Assembly: GCF_014805685.1 (NCBI RefSeq) | Contig: NC_060891.1 | Coordinates: forward strand, 1,967,501 to 2,031,500 | DNA length: 64,000 nucleotides | Reading direction: 5' to 3' | From: Silurus meridionalis | Taxonomy: Eukaryota > Chordata > Actinopteri > Siluriformes > Siluridae | Part shown: piece by piece, positions 24,737-37,276 of the stretch | Numbering within the stretch: the first letter of the stretch is position 1 | Layout of the letters: every line of letters begins with the position of its first letter | Position numbers and translations under genes: made by a program | The notes under the pieces: generated by a model | Told to the model about the DNA's origin: nothing | The model's input: the letters and a program-made list of their open reading frames with translations, nothing else | Database searches by the model: none

Positions 24737-25003
24737 TTAGAGGTACACAATTATAAAGATTTTTTTATTAAAATTGTGTAGCTGTTAATAAATATAAAGA
24801 TCAATTGTATGTATAATTAAAACTATAGCACAAAAAAATTTATATGATCATTTTACATTTATTACTTATACTATTATTACTAATAGCATCCAAACATTTG
24901 TACTGCATCGATGGAAGATTTTAAATAATGATATATTCTTTATTTTTAATATTTAAAAGACAATAATTATCATAATATATTATTATATAATATTATATTA
25001 AAT

Positions 25004-25070
<67 letters not shown>

Positions 25071-25675
25071 AAACTAACAATATTATAATCACTTAAAGTA
25101 GTCCAATATATAAAGAATAAAAAAGTGAGTCCATTCCACTGGTCAGGAGAAAAAATTCCTCAGAACAGCATGAAGTCATTGTAAACTGTTTTAGAGACTA
25201 ATGTTCTCATTTCTTCCAGACATGGCGTCACCCTCGTCCTCCTCGTCCTCAACGTCCTCCTTATGTAATTAATAAGCGTTGGGGTTATAAGAGCTTTGGT
25301 TTTATGAGATATGAGCGCACTCAACTACATTAGAGTGCTTTAACACTGTTTTCTCTCCCTGTCTTTGGAGAAACAAATTCTCTCTTCACTACATTGTGTA
25401 CATTATTCTAGATGAAGCCGGGGATTTCACTGGCTGCATTTTTGCCTCACTGTTAAACACCACCTTTCATTTAGATCATACATTAACATGTTAAATAAAC
25501 TTAATACAATGTGAATAATTAACCTGTAATGGCACAACCCTGTGTTCTCTTCTTTATAGAATAAAGGCTTTTTGATCTCACAATGATGTCTGTAACTTTT
25601 TTTCATCCACAGCTGTACCATTCAGACTAAAGTTTTACCCCACACACACACACACATTCGGCATCTAAAAACCCT
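24735..25675. other. AT-rich intron with an AAT repeat
   Basis: AAT repeat at 25007-25068; 25217-25260 has CGTCCTCCTCGTCCTC-type low complexity; CA repeat at 25638-25656. No exon. Confidence 0.7.
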
Positions 25676-26507
25676 GAGGCTGAGAGGTGGTAACTGAGAG
25701 ACACTGAGAGACACTGAGAGGAAAGTGAGAGGTAGTAGCTGAGAGACAATGAGATACTGAGAGGAGACTGAGAGGAGACTGAGAGGTGGTAGCTTAGAGA
25801 CACTGAGAGGAGACTGAGAGAAGACTGAGAGGTGGTAGCTGAGAGACAATGAGATACTGAGAGGAGACTGAGAGGTAGTAGCTTAGAGACACTGAGAGGA
25901 GACTGAGAGAAGACTGAGAGGTGGTAGTTGAGAGACACGGTGAGGAGACTGAGAGGTGGTAGCTGAGAGACACTAAGAGGAGACTGAGAGAAGACTGAAA
26001 GGTGGTAGCTGAGAGACAATGAGATACTGAGAGGAAACTGAGAGGTGGTAGCTTAGAGACAATAAGATACTGAGAGGAGACTGAGAGGTGGTAGCTGAGA
26101 GACACAGAGGAGACTGAGAGGAGACTGAGAGGTGATAGCTGAAAGAGACTGAGAGGAGACAGAGGTGGTAGGTGAGAGACACTGAGAGGAGACTAAGGGG
26201 TGGTAGCTGAGAGACACTGAGAGGAGACAGAGGTGGTAGGTGAGAGACACTAAGAGGAGACTGAGAGGAAACTGAGAGGTGGAAGCTGAGAGACACTGAG
26301 AGGAGACTGAGAGGTGGTAGGTGAGAGACACTGAGAGAAGACTGAGAGGAGACTGAGAGGTGGAAGCTGAGAGACACTGAGAGGAGACTGAGAGGTGGTA
26401 GCTGAGAGACACTGAGAGGAGACTGAGAGGTGGTGACTGAGAGGTGGTAGCTGAGAGACACTGAGAGGAGACTGAGAGGTGGTAGGTGAGAGACACTGAG
26501 AGACTAA
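25676..26507. repeat. 35-bp minisatellite
   Basis: About 23 copies of a unit with GAGACTGAGAGGTGGTAGCT and GAGAGACACTGAGAG, mostly 35 bases, with some units lengthened by an extra GAGACTGAGAG block or by AATGAGATACTGAGAG. Minus-strand open frames of up to 162 codons (LPPLSLLSVS) come from the repeat. Confidence 0.95.
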
Positions 26508-26640
26508 GGGGTGGTAACTTAGTGGTTAAGGTTTGACTCTGGATGGGAAGGTTACAAGTTCAAATCCCAGCTCCACCTCCTGCTGTTGGGCCCTTAACCC
26601 TCACCTGTTAGGCTGTTAGTTAGATGTAACTGTAAGCATC
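26508..26640 (+). mobile_element. tRNA-derived SINE at the end of the minisatellite
   Basis: GTAACTTAGTGGTTAAGGTT (A box), AGGTTACAAGTTCAAATCCC (B box), then CTGTTGGGCCCTTAACCC. It starts where the 35-bp array ends (both share GGGGTGGTA), so the array may have grown from sequence next to the SINE. Confidence 0.8.
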
Positions 26641-27589
26641 ATTAATTGCGGTTTGTCTTGAAGCAAAGCGCTGAATTCATAATGCCTTGAGTGAAATTAA
26701 ATCTCCTTCTCTGCGTTTCTGCATTTTTGCCTTTTCGCCAACAAACAGATTAATGGCACACGTTTACACACAGAGTATCAGTGTGACTTAATCGATCACC
26801 GTCTGAGTCCTCAAAGTAAATAATTCGCTTTATAACTCCGCTCAAGAGGAGCATCTTGTGTCTGCCTCCCCTCCTGTTGAGCGTCGGATCAGATTAGCGG
26901 AGGGGATGCAGAAAACATTCCCGACCTCTGCACGCCGAGACGGGAACCGACAGCTGAGCGACAGCGGCGCGGGTTTGTTTATCGCCTCAGCCGCGCTACA
27001 GAAACTGTAAAACAAGTCATGGGAATTCACTGTATGAATAAGAAAGCAGGCACAGCTGGGCTGCTCGTAATCACAGACTGGGGAAATAAATAAATAAATA
27101 AATAAAACAGATTACACTTTAAAAGATTAAACATTATCTTTTCAGTGTGAAGTTAGGGCTGCGATGACTGAGATGAAAGGAAAGAAAAAAACGAGGAAAA
27201 GAGATTCTGACTCCTGCGGCATTTTTCCTTGTGTCACCTGACTTTTCATTTTCCGCACCATCGGGATGCTGATTAGGAACACACACAGCCCGGAGTGGTG
27301 TTTGATTGCGTGTTTTTGTGCTGAATCAATCTTGCTTTCCTTTTTCCCTATACGTTTAGGAGAAGGTGAAGAAAGGGCGCGTTTTTGAAAGAAAATTCAC
27401 AAAGAAAAAGGGTTCATGTATGACGTGCGGTTCCTCGGTTCTTCACTGGAGCTGCGCAGCTGATGTCGGCCGACAGGAAGTTGTGTGGCAGCGTATCGAA
27501 ATGTGCATTGCCGGGAAAAACTTTCGTCCTCAGTACATTGCACTTTGTGGCCGTTGTTCAAACGCATCTACACTGCATGGAGTTCTGGG
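26641..27589. other. Intron sequence, possible conserved patch at 26740-27010
   Basis: 26740-27010 is complex and CpG-containing with AATAATTCGC and ATCGATCACC words. AAAT repeat at 27081-27105. No exon. Confidence 0.4.
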
Positions 27590-27990
27590 ACACCTGACAT
27601 GAAAACGCATGACATTTTACCTTCATTTGAACAAGGAGACCCAAACCTGTTCCAGCATGACAATATCCCTGTACACAAAGCCAGCTTCATGAAGATATGC
27701 TTTACATGGTTTGTAGTGGGAGATCTTCTGCTATAGAGCTCTGACCAGCACCCTACTGGAATACAGTGGGAATTGGGGAGCCCCAAAGTTCAGGTGATTT
27801 CCACAATTGGGGAAGAGTGATTTTTGGAAATTTTCAAAGCTAATGGTAATGTGGTAAAGCCCAGGAGAGGCCGAGTGTATAATAAACAAATACTGATCAT
27901 TTTGGCACTGATTTTCAGATCATTCAGACATGTCATGAGTATGAGTTTGGGTTGATTGTGTTCGTACTGCAATAAACATTTATAATATAG
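27590..27990 (+). pseudogene. Tc1-like transposase remnant (3' part)
   Basis: Plus-strand translation gives FQHDNIPVHKASFMKICFTW, matching the QHDNAPVHKA region around the second catalytic Asp of Tc1/DDE transposases, followed by degraded sequence that in intact copies encodes the AQSPDLNPTEH block. Stops and frame breaks abound. 27440-27590 may belong to the same relic. Confidence 0.8.
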
Positions 27991-29244
27991 CATAATAAAT
28001 TGTAGTCTTATTTTTGACTTGTATTGTATTGTGTTCTCACTTCACCTACATCAGGACCTGACTTTACCCACACCCTTGTGGCTGAATGAATCTCCATAAG
28101 CACACTTCAACATCTAGTGGAACATCTTTTTTTAGAAGAGTAAAGCTCATTCTTGCAGCAAATGGGGACTAAATGTGAAAAAGTGAAAATCACATCCAAA
28201 CTATAACCATAAATGGATAAAAAACGGATACAAACGATTGCATTGAAATCACTGATGTAGGAAGTGGTTCAGTCCAAAAGAACTTCTTGATTAAAATAAA
28301 TGTTTACACGGACCCACCCCGCATAAAAACAGATAGTGAGTCTTATGGCAGACGTCCTAATCCAGGCATCGATCTGATTGCGCTCTGTACAGGAGCGTCG
28401 ATGCTACACAGCTCTGAATAAGATTTGACTTCATTTGGGAGCGCTCGTATTCACCCGGAAAAAAAAAAAGAGAAGAGCAATCACTTTTCACCGTGCCTCG
28501 CTCCTATTCAGCGCAGTGCCAATATATACGGTGGATGAATAGCTTGTTAATGGAGCGGATATTCGTGCTGAAGAGATGAAGAGATAGCATTCTGCTGCGG
28601 GGGATATGAGGGAGAAATTTGGCGTGTTTATGCTAATATTCTAATCTCTTATCGTGCTAAAGAAGAGAAACCCCAAATGGTATTTATCATCTTTTGAACT
28701 GGTGCGCCAACTCTTTATTCATTTTTATCACCGTTTTGGGAAGAAGAAAAAAACTTTATCCTATCTCGGTGTATCACAAAGTCACAACATGGGATTTTTT
28801 TTTTCTTTATCATTACCCGCCAAATGATTTCCGCTTTGATTTCCTAAAAGTTGGACCGCCAACTTCCTCTCTACAATTAGCAAAGAGAAACAATCAAGAG
28901 TTTCCGAAAATCGACTTAAAAACTTTAGGATTTTATGATATGGGTTCCAAACTCGGATCGTTTCGCTTGGATGCTGGCTGAATTATAGCAGCTATCAGGA
29001 TAGCAAAAGAGGAGGATCTACATATCATATCTTATAGCTATAGTATTTTTAAAGCAGGAATTCAACACACTGTTTTTTTTTTTGTTATACAAATCCTCGG
29101 CTTCTCAGACTGCAGGTATAGCTGTTGAAATAAAGAGCAAAATTGTAAAAGCTACAGCTGATCCTAGAATTTTGGCACCTCTGCTGGAGACTGAAGTTTT
29201 CATTAATACTTGACACATGCATGTTGCTTTTGTTTCTATGCGAC
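27991..29244. other. Intron sequence; candidate conserved patch at 28360-28960
   Basis: 28360-28690 is complex sequence (GCTTGTTAATGGAGCGGATA, TTATGCTAATATTCTAATC). 28694-28981 is open for 95 codons without a known family. No exon supported. Confidence 0.4.
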
Positions 29245-29640
29245 AAACTCAGTAAAAGGCAAAAATGAATGTCTGGAAGAAAGTTCTGTGGAAAGATGAG
29301 TCCAAATGTGAAAATTTTTGTCTCAAGATGTGAAACCTAAATGGTTTGGGTTTGTTTCGGAGCAGGGAAGGTCCCGGAAAATGGAAGGAATCCTGAACCG
29401 ACATGGCTCCTATTCCATACTTCAACACCATGTGATTCCGTCTGGACTGGGGCTCATTGGAACCGACTTAAGTCGCGTAAGTCCGAGTTCTGTTAGTATT
29501 TTTTGGAGAGTAAACAGTCATCTGGAGTGATATTAATCATGGAACGACCTGCCCAGTCACCGCACCTCAATCCCACTGAACTGCATCACAAGAAAAGCTG
29601 AAAAACATTCATTTCAGCTGAATGTTTAAAGAAACGAAGT
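29245..29640 (+). pseudogene. Tc1 transposase pseudogene fragment
   Basis: Plus-strand reading gives KVLWKDESK, then in other frames GRSRKMEGILNRHGSYSILQ and ERPAQSPHLNPTE. These match the order of the first catalytic Asp block (LWSDES), the middle and the last catalytic block of Tc1 transposases. Frameshifts and losses make it non-functional. Confidence 0.85.
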
Positions 29641-31494
29641 GTCTTCCAGATGCTGAGAGTGTGTAAAGCAGTTCTTCATGCTCAGGGAGAATTTTTCAAT
29701 GATATATTGAAACAATTTTTTTTACATATTCACACATTCAAAGGTTTACAAATGTCAATGTCTTGTTGTGAATGAAAAACAAGAATTTATCAGTTTTCTT
29801 GTGAATCATGCAGAATAACAATAGAGCTTTTCTCTTTCTGTTTTCTCAGAACATTCTAAAATGTTCAACCAAAAAAGTCAACTCGAACCTTGAAAACGCA
29901 TCATTAAGCATATTTAGAGCCCTGTTATGTACAACAGTGGACGCTCTGTAGTTCGTCAGAAAAACAATATTCACGTGTCCTATTAAACGCTGTTCGAATT
30001 TTCCGATTGAGACCGAGCTTTTAGATTTTAGATGCCCTAGCGTTAAGTGCATGGAGGGAAGAAGATCTGAGATGCTCCGTGTGATGAGTGTACCTCAGTG
30101 AGCTTTTCCCGGCTGAATGACTGCATTAGACTAATGTGTTTGGATCGTAAATCATCACAAGGTAAAAGTTTATAGCGAACACGCACTAACGCCTCGTAAA
30201 TCAACAGCCTTCTCTTTAAAAAGAAACCGATAATAAGTTCCTGGAGGCAGAAGAGAAGATGGTACATATTTGCAGCTATGGAATGGGATCGATTAGATAA
30301 ACATCAGACACAGGCAGACTATTGTGCAAAACAAAAAATAAACAAAAATCGGATAACGGAAGAGGTAAGAAAGAACCAATAACGATTAGCAAGGTCTGTT
30401 CCAAGTTACTGAGGTCAGACTCCATCTTTTTTTGAAGGCCAATGAGGCCTAAGTTACCCACTTAGAGCAAGGCTTGCGAATTCATCTGAAGCTAGCGCAA
30501 ACGTGTACGTACATCCTGCTTCAATTCTCCTTCGGATTATTCTGCTGCATTTCATTCATCTACGTTTTTGTCTTAATAAAATTTGGTGGTATCTTATTGT
30601 AGCTAAGGGTCAAAGATGCTACAGCTCAACTGTAAATCTTGGCACCTCAGATATAACAGTATGCACACTACAAATAATAATATATATTAAATATATATAA
30701 ATAAAAAAAAAGAAAGCAACAGAAACCACTTGTATCAATTATTTTACAAATTTCTAATTAAAAAAGTATCCCTGATTTTACGGTCACACTTATGTTGTAA
30801 ACGTTTTTCTGCTTTTGTTTTTTCATTTTTAATAAGTGAAAAAATATTCTTCATACTGCATTGTTTTTTGTTTTTTTTTTACATGAAACAATACAATATT
30901 TATATATGGAATAAATATAAACATAACAAAATAAAACGTTTCGCCAATAAAAAAACAAAAATAACTACACACTATACTGCCCAATATGTATCCATGACTT
31001 CAAATGACACCCACGACCGTCTTTCGTAACCTGCCATGTATTCGTGAACTTATCCTGCGATAAAGAACGCGAAAAAAAGTTAAGTCTCGAGTCGTTGTTC
31101 CGTGTGGAGAAGCAAAGCCTTATGGAATTGGCTTCGCTCCTGTCGAGCAGCATATTGCACGGAGCAGCGCCGTGGCGTTCGCTCTGAGCCGTGAGCTGAG
31201 TGCACAGATTGGAAAGTCATTTCTCAATACATATGCCATCACTAAACGCTGAAGTTTTCTAGATCTGTGTCCCTTTCGCTATGATAACGTGAGCATGCTA
31301 CACGTCTCGTTCGAGTGGCGGTGCGATCTTTCAGCCTGATTTCTCTATATTTTATCAAAAGTAAAAAAAAGAAAAGAAAATTCTCTGAAATTCTGTAGAG
31401 ATCATCCTTTGTTTGCAGGCTGTCCATTAAATATAGATTTTATATTTACTATATATGGACAAAAGGAAACCTGTGCATAAGATGTGCTGCTTTT
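29641..31494. other. AT-rich intron sequence
   Basis: No exon or mobile element recognised; 30665-31000 is very AT-rich with long A and T runs. Confidence 0.6.
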
Positions 31495-32000
31495 TTGAAC
31501 AGCACATTTCGAGCTGGGATGGATGTGCTGCAAGTTAAAGCAGTAAAGGATGGAGATGGAAATGTGTTGACTAGTGAGGAGAGTGTGTTGAGAAGGTGGA
31601 GGGAGTATTTTAAGCAGCAGATGAATGAGGAAAATAAGAGAGAGAGAAGGTTGGATGGTGTGGAGATGATGAAGCAGGAAGCTGATAGGATAAGTAAGGA
31701 AGAAGTGAGAACAACGATTAAAAGGATGAAAAGTGGAAAGTCGGTTGGACGAGATGACATACCAGTAGACGCATAGAGATGTTTAGGAGAGATGGCAGTG
31801 GAGATTGTTCAACAAAATTCGATCTTTAAGAATAATGGAGATGTGCAGACCTGCAGTAACTACAGGGGAATTAAGTTGATCAGTCACACCATGATGACAA
31901 ATCAAGGATCGGCTCTGAGCCCTTTCCTGTTTGCAGTGGTGATGGACAGGTTGAAAGACGAGGTCAGACAGGACAATGGAGTAATGGAAGAAGCCTAAAG
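31495..32000 (+). pseudogene. LINE (RTE-like) ORF2 fragment with internal deletion
   Basis: Plus strand encodes GNVLTSEESVLRRWREYFKQ, then RTTIKRMKSGKSVGRDDIPV, then SNYRGIKLISHTM and, directly after, TNQGSALSPFLFAVVMDRLK and DEVRQDN. In intact elements of this fish family, the reverse transcriptase fingers and the FADD active site region surround these blocks; here the stretch between SNYRGIKLIS and QGSALSPFLF is missing and an in-frame TAG lies at 31774. Clade by recalled pattern only. Confidence 0.88.
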
Positions 32001-33985
32001 ATGAAGAAGAAGAAGCTCTCCGAACAGCGAGCAGTCACACATGTAAAAACAAACACTCTAGAGGCATCAATGATTTGCCTCTAGAGGTCGATCTCGCAAT
32101 GACGCCGCCCGGATACCGGAAAAACTATCGGTGTGTTCTTTTGAAGATAGATAGTTCATGCAATAGTTTAGCAATCAGTGCATCAACCTCTATTAACAAC
32201 AAAGAGACATTTTATTTTAGAAGCCAACTGTTATCACCAAATACAGACATGATATTAGTAAAACATATATATTAAAAATTACATTTTCAACATATGTCTC
32301 TAGCATTTTTTAGAAGGTCGTTTCAAGGGGCGTAATTTGGGAGACCCCAGCTGTAAAGAAAAAAAAAATGTCATTTACAGAAGTCTTTTTATTTACTTTT
32401 AATGTTATGGAATGGTGACACAATGAGTTAGTTCCTATTTAGTTGATTGATACCTAGTAATTCATTGTCAGGAAGACGTGATTTGCGTATTCCGTAAAAA
32501 TGGGTATTATACTCATAGACGTTGTTGAAGAATTTACCACTATGAATATTACTGTTACCAGTCCGAGCGCCATCACGTCAGATGTGTTTTGCAATGCTGA
32601 GGTAACCGACCACATAGGAGACAAAGACGCCTCTGAGAGATGGAGAAAAAGATAGTGTGAGGGAAAACGGAGAGATTAATCACAGCTGCCAGAAAACTTA
32701 ATGCATCAGCTTGCCCTGAAAGGGAGCTGCCGACGCTCTGGTGGTGGCCCGCCAAAGTAAACGCCCCGCATGAATCCGCACGTCCTGCGCGTCATTAGAG
32801 AAATTATGCACATTTACATGCTCAGCTGGCTGCGGCGTAATTGAAAATGCAGCATCGGCGGCCGTGAGAAGCTTCCTGTGGACACGCCCCTGTCTCCCGC
32901 ACGTCTCCGTTATATAACCAACCAGAGACTCGGCGTTCGGAGGCTGAAGCTCGTCTGCCATCTGTTGTTTGCTGCTTTGCACTAATTCAGCCTTGTTTTA
33001 TTCGAGCGTAAAAGTCTAGAGAGAGAGAGACGGCCTTGCGAGAGGAGGCTTCCATTCCTCCTGGCTTAAGGTGAGTGGAATAACACGCTGTAAATGGCGA
33101 CATGGATGGCAGGGTGCTATTACTTTGCACTTTGTTGGGAACATGCCGTCCATCAGAGGTGCACAGCATTATGAAAATAAGCCTGTATTTCCCTCCATCT
33201 CTCTAAGAGCGAAAAAAATGTTCCTCAAAACTCTTTTTTTTTTCTTCTCAAGGACGCCGAGGTTCCATTTTTTTGCTCAGAGAAAAAAAACCTAAAGACG
33301 AAGGTTAAGGAAGTGAATGATGGGTTCTTCCAGGAAGGTTAAGTGAGAGTTAAGGTCTGATCCACCTGCTCGGATGGAGTGTTAGCTCAGCTACGGTGAC
33401 TGAACACGGAGCGTTCTGTCATTACACACCTCGCTGTGCTCTGCGCCGTGAGATACGCCGAGGAGAACCGGCACCAAAACGCCTGGCTGGAACTCATCCC
33501 TTTGGATTAGCGTTAAATATTACAACACTTTCATTTTAATTACTGAAAGAATGAACCTTCCGAAGAAAAAATAAGCAGCGTCATGAAGCAGAATTATTAT
33601 TAATATCATTTCCCTGAAGTTTCCATCATGTCCAACTTTTTAGCTATTTAGAGATGCATTATTATTGCGTTATGGGACGTCTGTGGGGAAAAAAGCTGCA
33701 GCTTCTGTTCACACAGCTCATTATATCGCAAAAATATAGTAACTCCGTTCCATCACAACACCCTGAAAGTGAAATGTTTCCTCAAAAAGCACGTTCTACT
33801 AGTGGGTCATACCAGAATCTTTTCTATGCAAAGTCCATACTTTTCTCCATTTAAACAGGCTGAATGACAATCCCATGTTGCTGTTATAAACTCCACTCTC
33901 CAAACTCCAAAGTCAGAGGTCCTAAAACTAAAAATATTTTGTCCATATAGTGTATATCTGATATTAAAGATTTTACTGACATGGT
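32001..33985. other. Intron; candidate conserved element at 32690-33000
   Basis: 32690-33000 is CpG-containing complex sequence (see finding). 33932-33958 has ATTTTGTCCATATAGTGTAT, a terminal scrap of the Tc1-like repeat. No exon. Confidence 0.45.
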
Positions 33986-34765
33986 ACTTGTATAATATTT
34001 AGCTAACTAGATAATATTAAGCTAACCAGATCAAATGTAGCTAGCTATATAATATTAAGCTAGCTAGATAATATTAAGCTAGCTAGAGAATATTTAGCTA
34101 GCTAAAAAATATTAAGCTAAATAGAGAATATTTAGCTAGCTAGATATTAAGCTAAATAGATAATATTTAGCTAGCTAGATAATATTGAGCTAAAATATTA
34201 AGCTAACCAGAAAATATTAAGCTAACCTGATAATATTTAGCGAGCTATATAATATTAAGCTAGATGGATAATATTAAGCTAGCTAGAGAATATTTAGCTA
34301 GCTAGATATTAAGCTAAATAGATAATATTTAGCTAGCTAGATAATATTAAGCTAAAATATTAAGCTAACTGGATAATATTAAGCTAACCAGATAATATTT
34401 AGCTAGCTATATAATATTAAGCTAGCTAGATAATATCAAGCTAGCTAGAGAATATTTAGCTAGCCTGATAATATTAAGCTAAAATATTAAGCTAACTATA
34501 TAATATTTAGCTAACTAGATAATATTCAGCTAGCTAGATAATATTAAGCTAACCAGATAATATTTAGCTAGCTATATAATATTAATCTAGCTAGATAATA
34601 TTAAGCTAGCTATATAATATTTAGCTAGCTAAATAATATTAAGCTAAATAGAGTATGTTTAGCTAGCTAGATATTAAGCTAAACAGATAATATTTAGCTA
34701 GCTAGATAATATTAAGCTAAAATATTAAGCTAACTATATAATATTTAGCTAGCTAGATAAGATGG
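33986..34765. repeat. 19-bp palindromic AGCTAGCT/AATATT minisatellite
   Basis: About 40 copies of a unit like TAATATTAAGCTAGCTAGA, with variants TTTAGCTAGC and AAGCTAAATAGA. Both parts of the unit are palindromes. Confidence 0.95.
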
Positions 34766-35439
34766 TGTTAGAAATTACACTTAGACATCAAGCACAGCAC
34801 CGGCGTTTTTTCAGAACCAGTATTCAAGAACTAATTAATTTTGTAAACTACAACTTTAAAAATAAACCACAAATGGATATAATACTTTGCGTTTTAGTTT
34901 TACTTTACATAAATAAAAACTGTCTGTTTTTTTTAAAGTTTATTACAAAGATGGTTGCAAATTGCTGTAAGATGAAAGTACAAAAGACTTCAATGACAGA
35001 AAGCGCAGATGAAATGTAGAAACGATTTACACACTGATTGTTACACAGAAATTCACAGCCTACTATTAATACATAACGAAGCACATGATAAATAAAGGAG
35101 TGTCTGTAGGTCCGAGACGTCTCTCTCTCTGTGTGCATTTGTAGCTTCAGAAGGTTCTGGAGAAAAATCTATAAAAAGCCGTAAAGTTTTATACCTCGGC
35201 TGAGTGATAAAAAATCGGCGCCTGTAATTGTCACTCTGATCTGGGAATGAAGAGCATGGGGGTGGGGGGTTGGGGGTATAATCAGGCCGACGCCACTCGC
35301 TTTCTGCTTCCCGCCGCAAATTAACGCCTCCGAATCGCTCATCACAATAACGCTGCTAAAAATACACAACAAAGAAGAAGGGCGGCTGAACAAAGTGTGC
35401 GCTGGGTTTCATCACCACACCCAACACCGGGATTTAAAT
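34766..35439. other. Intron sequence, nothing recognised
   Basis: Open frames of 74-88 codons on either strand match no family. Confidence 0.55.
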
Positions 35440-36540
35440 TACACAACAGAGTTTTGTTGTTGTGATTGGTGGTTGTGGTTGTTCTTGTGGTTTGGGAGAA
35501 AAGGAGATGCTTGTCTTGTTTGTTGAGATTGTTGTTGTGGTTGTTATGATTATTGTGATATAAGGGTGGTTGTTGTGTTTGTAGCTGTTTGTATTGTTGT
35601 GGTTGTAGTTGTTATGGTTTGGTGGTGACTGTGGTAGTTGCGGTTTGGGAGAAGATACTGTGCTTGTTTTGTTTGCTGTGTTTAGTGTTGTACTTTTAAT
35701 TGTTGTTGTGATTGTACTTGTTGGTAATGTTGTGATTTTTTGCTGAAGTTGTGTTGCGGTGGTAGTTATTGTGGTAATTGGGAGTAAATGTTGTTCTTGT
35801 TTAGTTTGAAGCGGTTGTTGTTATTTTGGTTAATGTGGTGGTAGTTATTGTGGCTATTGTTGTTGTTTGGGGCAGTTGTGATTGGAAGTTGTGTATTTTT
35901 TGCGGTGATTGTTTTGTGGTTATTGTTGTGGTTGTTTTCATTGTTGATGTTTTGCTGTTGTGTTTGTTGTTGTACAGTAGTGGTTTATGTTGTTTTGATG
36001 GTGAAGGTTGTGGTTGTTTTTACTGTAGTTGTTCTGCTTGTATATTATGGTTGTTTGTTGTGGTTGTTATGTTTATTGCTGAGCTGTTTATTGTTTAAAC
36101 TGGCGGTTGTTGTTTTTGTGGTCGTTGTACTGATTGTTAATGTTTTGTTGTCATTGTTGTACAGTAGGTGTTAATGTTGTGGTGGTGGTTAAAGTTACTG
36201 CTGTGGTTTGTTGATTCTTTTCATCTTTGTCTTCTTGTTGTTTGTTCTTTATACATATTTTTGTTGTTGTTTTGTTAGAATTATTCCCCATTTCATTGCC
36301 TTTTATTTTTATTCTTCTTTAATTATTACTTTATATTTTATGTTGTGTTGTTGTGTGTACTTGGTTTGTTCTGTTCATTCTTATATTTTGTTGTTACTTT
36401 TTCTGCGGATCTGTTGTGGATTCAGGTCTTCTTGTTGTTGGAACTGAAATGTGTCGGTGTGGGTTGTTTTATTGTTTTATGTCTTTTTGAGGGATTTGTT
36501 TTGTGTTTGAGTTTGTATTTGTTCTTGCTGTCATTGTGGT
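35440..36540. repeat. G/T-rich low-complexity tract, 1.1 kb
   Basis: Plus strand almost free of C and poor in A, built of GTTGTTGTGG-like words, fading into T-rich sequence after 36200. Frames of up to 108 V/L/F-rich codons are compositional. Confidence 0.9.
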
Positions 36541-36586
36541 GTTAATAATAATAATAAAAATAAAAATAATAATTAATAATAATAAT

Positions 36587-36624
<38 letters not shown>

Positions 36625-36835
36625 TATTATTATTATTATTATTATTTAACTGCTATTTATATTTATCTGTTTAACTTCTAATTCTGCGTTTTTCTTTCTC
36701 TCCCCTCTTTTTCCTATAATTTATAACTTCTTATAATTTGTCCTTTTTAGAAAGAAGGAATGAAAGAAAGAAAGAACAAAATAAAGAATGAACGAAAGAA
36801 CAAAAGAATGAATGAAAGAACAAAAGAAAAACCGA

Positions 36836-36907
<72 letters not shown>

Positions 36908-36912
36908 AAACT
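36541..36912. repeat. AAT, ATC and AAAG microsatellites
   Basis: AAT units 36541-36585, ATC units 36588-36623, ATT units 36624-36647, then AAGA/GAAC units from 36750 with a pure AAAG run at 36833-36908. Confidence 0.95.
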
Positions 36913-37190
36913 GAAGACAGTGGAAATTATTGTTGCTTTTTTTCTAGTTGTAAATAATTATTATTGTTATTATTATTATTATCGTTTTGTAATCGCTATT
37001 TGTGTTTTTCTTGCAAAAATGCAGGACTTGTGTGTTGTTTTTATTATTTGTAGGTTATTTTTCTCTCTGCTCACAGTTTTTAACATTCAGATTATTGTGC
37101 ACAATACAATTTCATGAACGTGTGCAAAAATAATATTTATGTCTTTAAAAAGAAGAGGAGAATAAAAAAAAGAGTGCATTGAAGTAACAT
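36913..37190. other. AT-rich sequence, nothing recognised
   Basis: Contains a short TAT repeat near 36965. Confidence 0.6.
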
Positions 37191-37207
37191 AGAAAGAGAG
37201 AGTGAGC

Positions 37208-37258
<51 letters not shown>

Positions 37259-37276
37259 AGAGAGAGAGAAAGAGGG
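37191..37276. repeat. GA microsatellite
   Basis: AG repeat, pure over 37212-37252, with AAAG interruptions at the ends. Confidence 0.95.

Noticed and set aside
25622..26496. Minus-strand frames up to 162 codons rich in LSVSQLPPLSLL
   Set aside because: They translate the 35-bp minisatellite; shifted copies are open in several frames at once.
35826..36545. Plus-strand frames of V, L, C and F resembling membrane segments
   Set aside because: G/T-rich low complexity gives hydrophobic codons in every frame.
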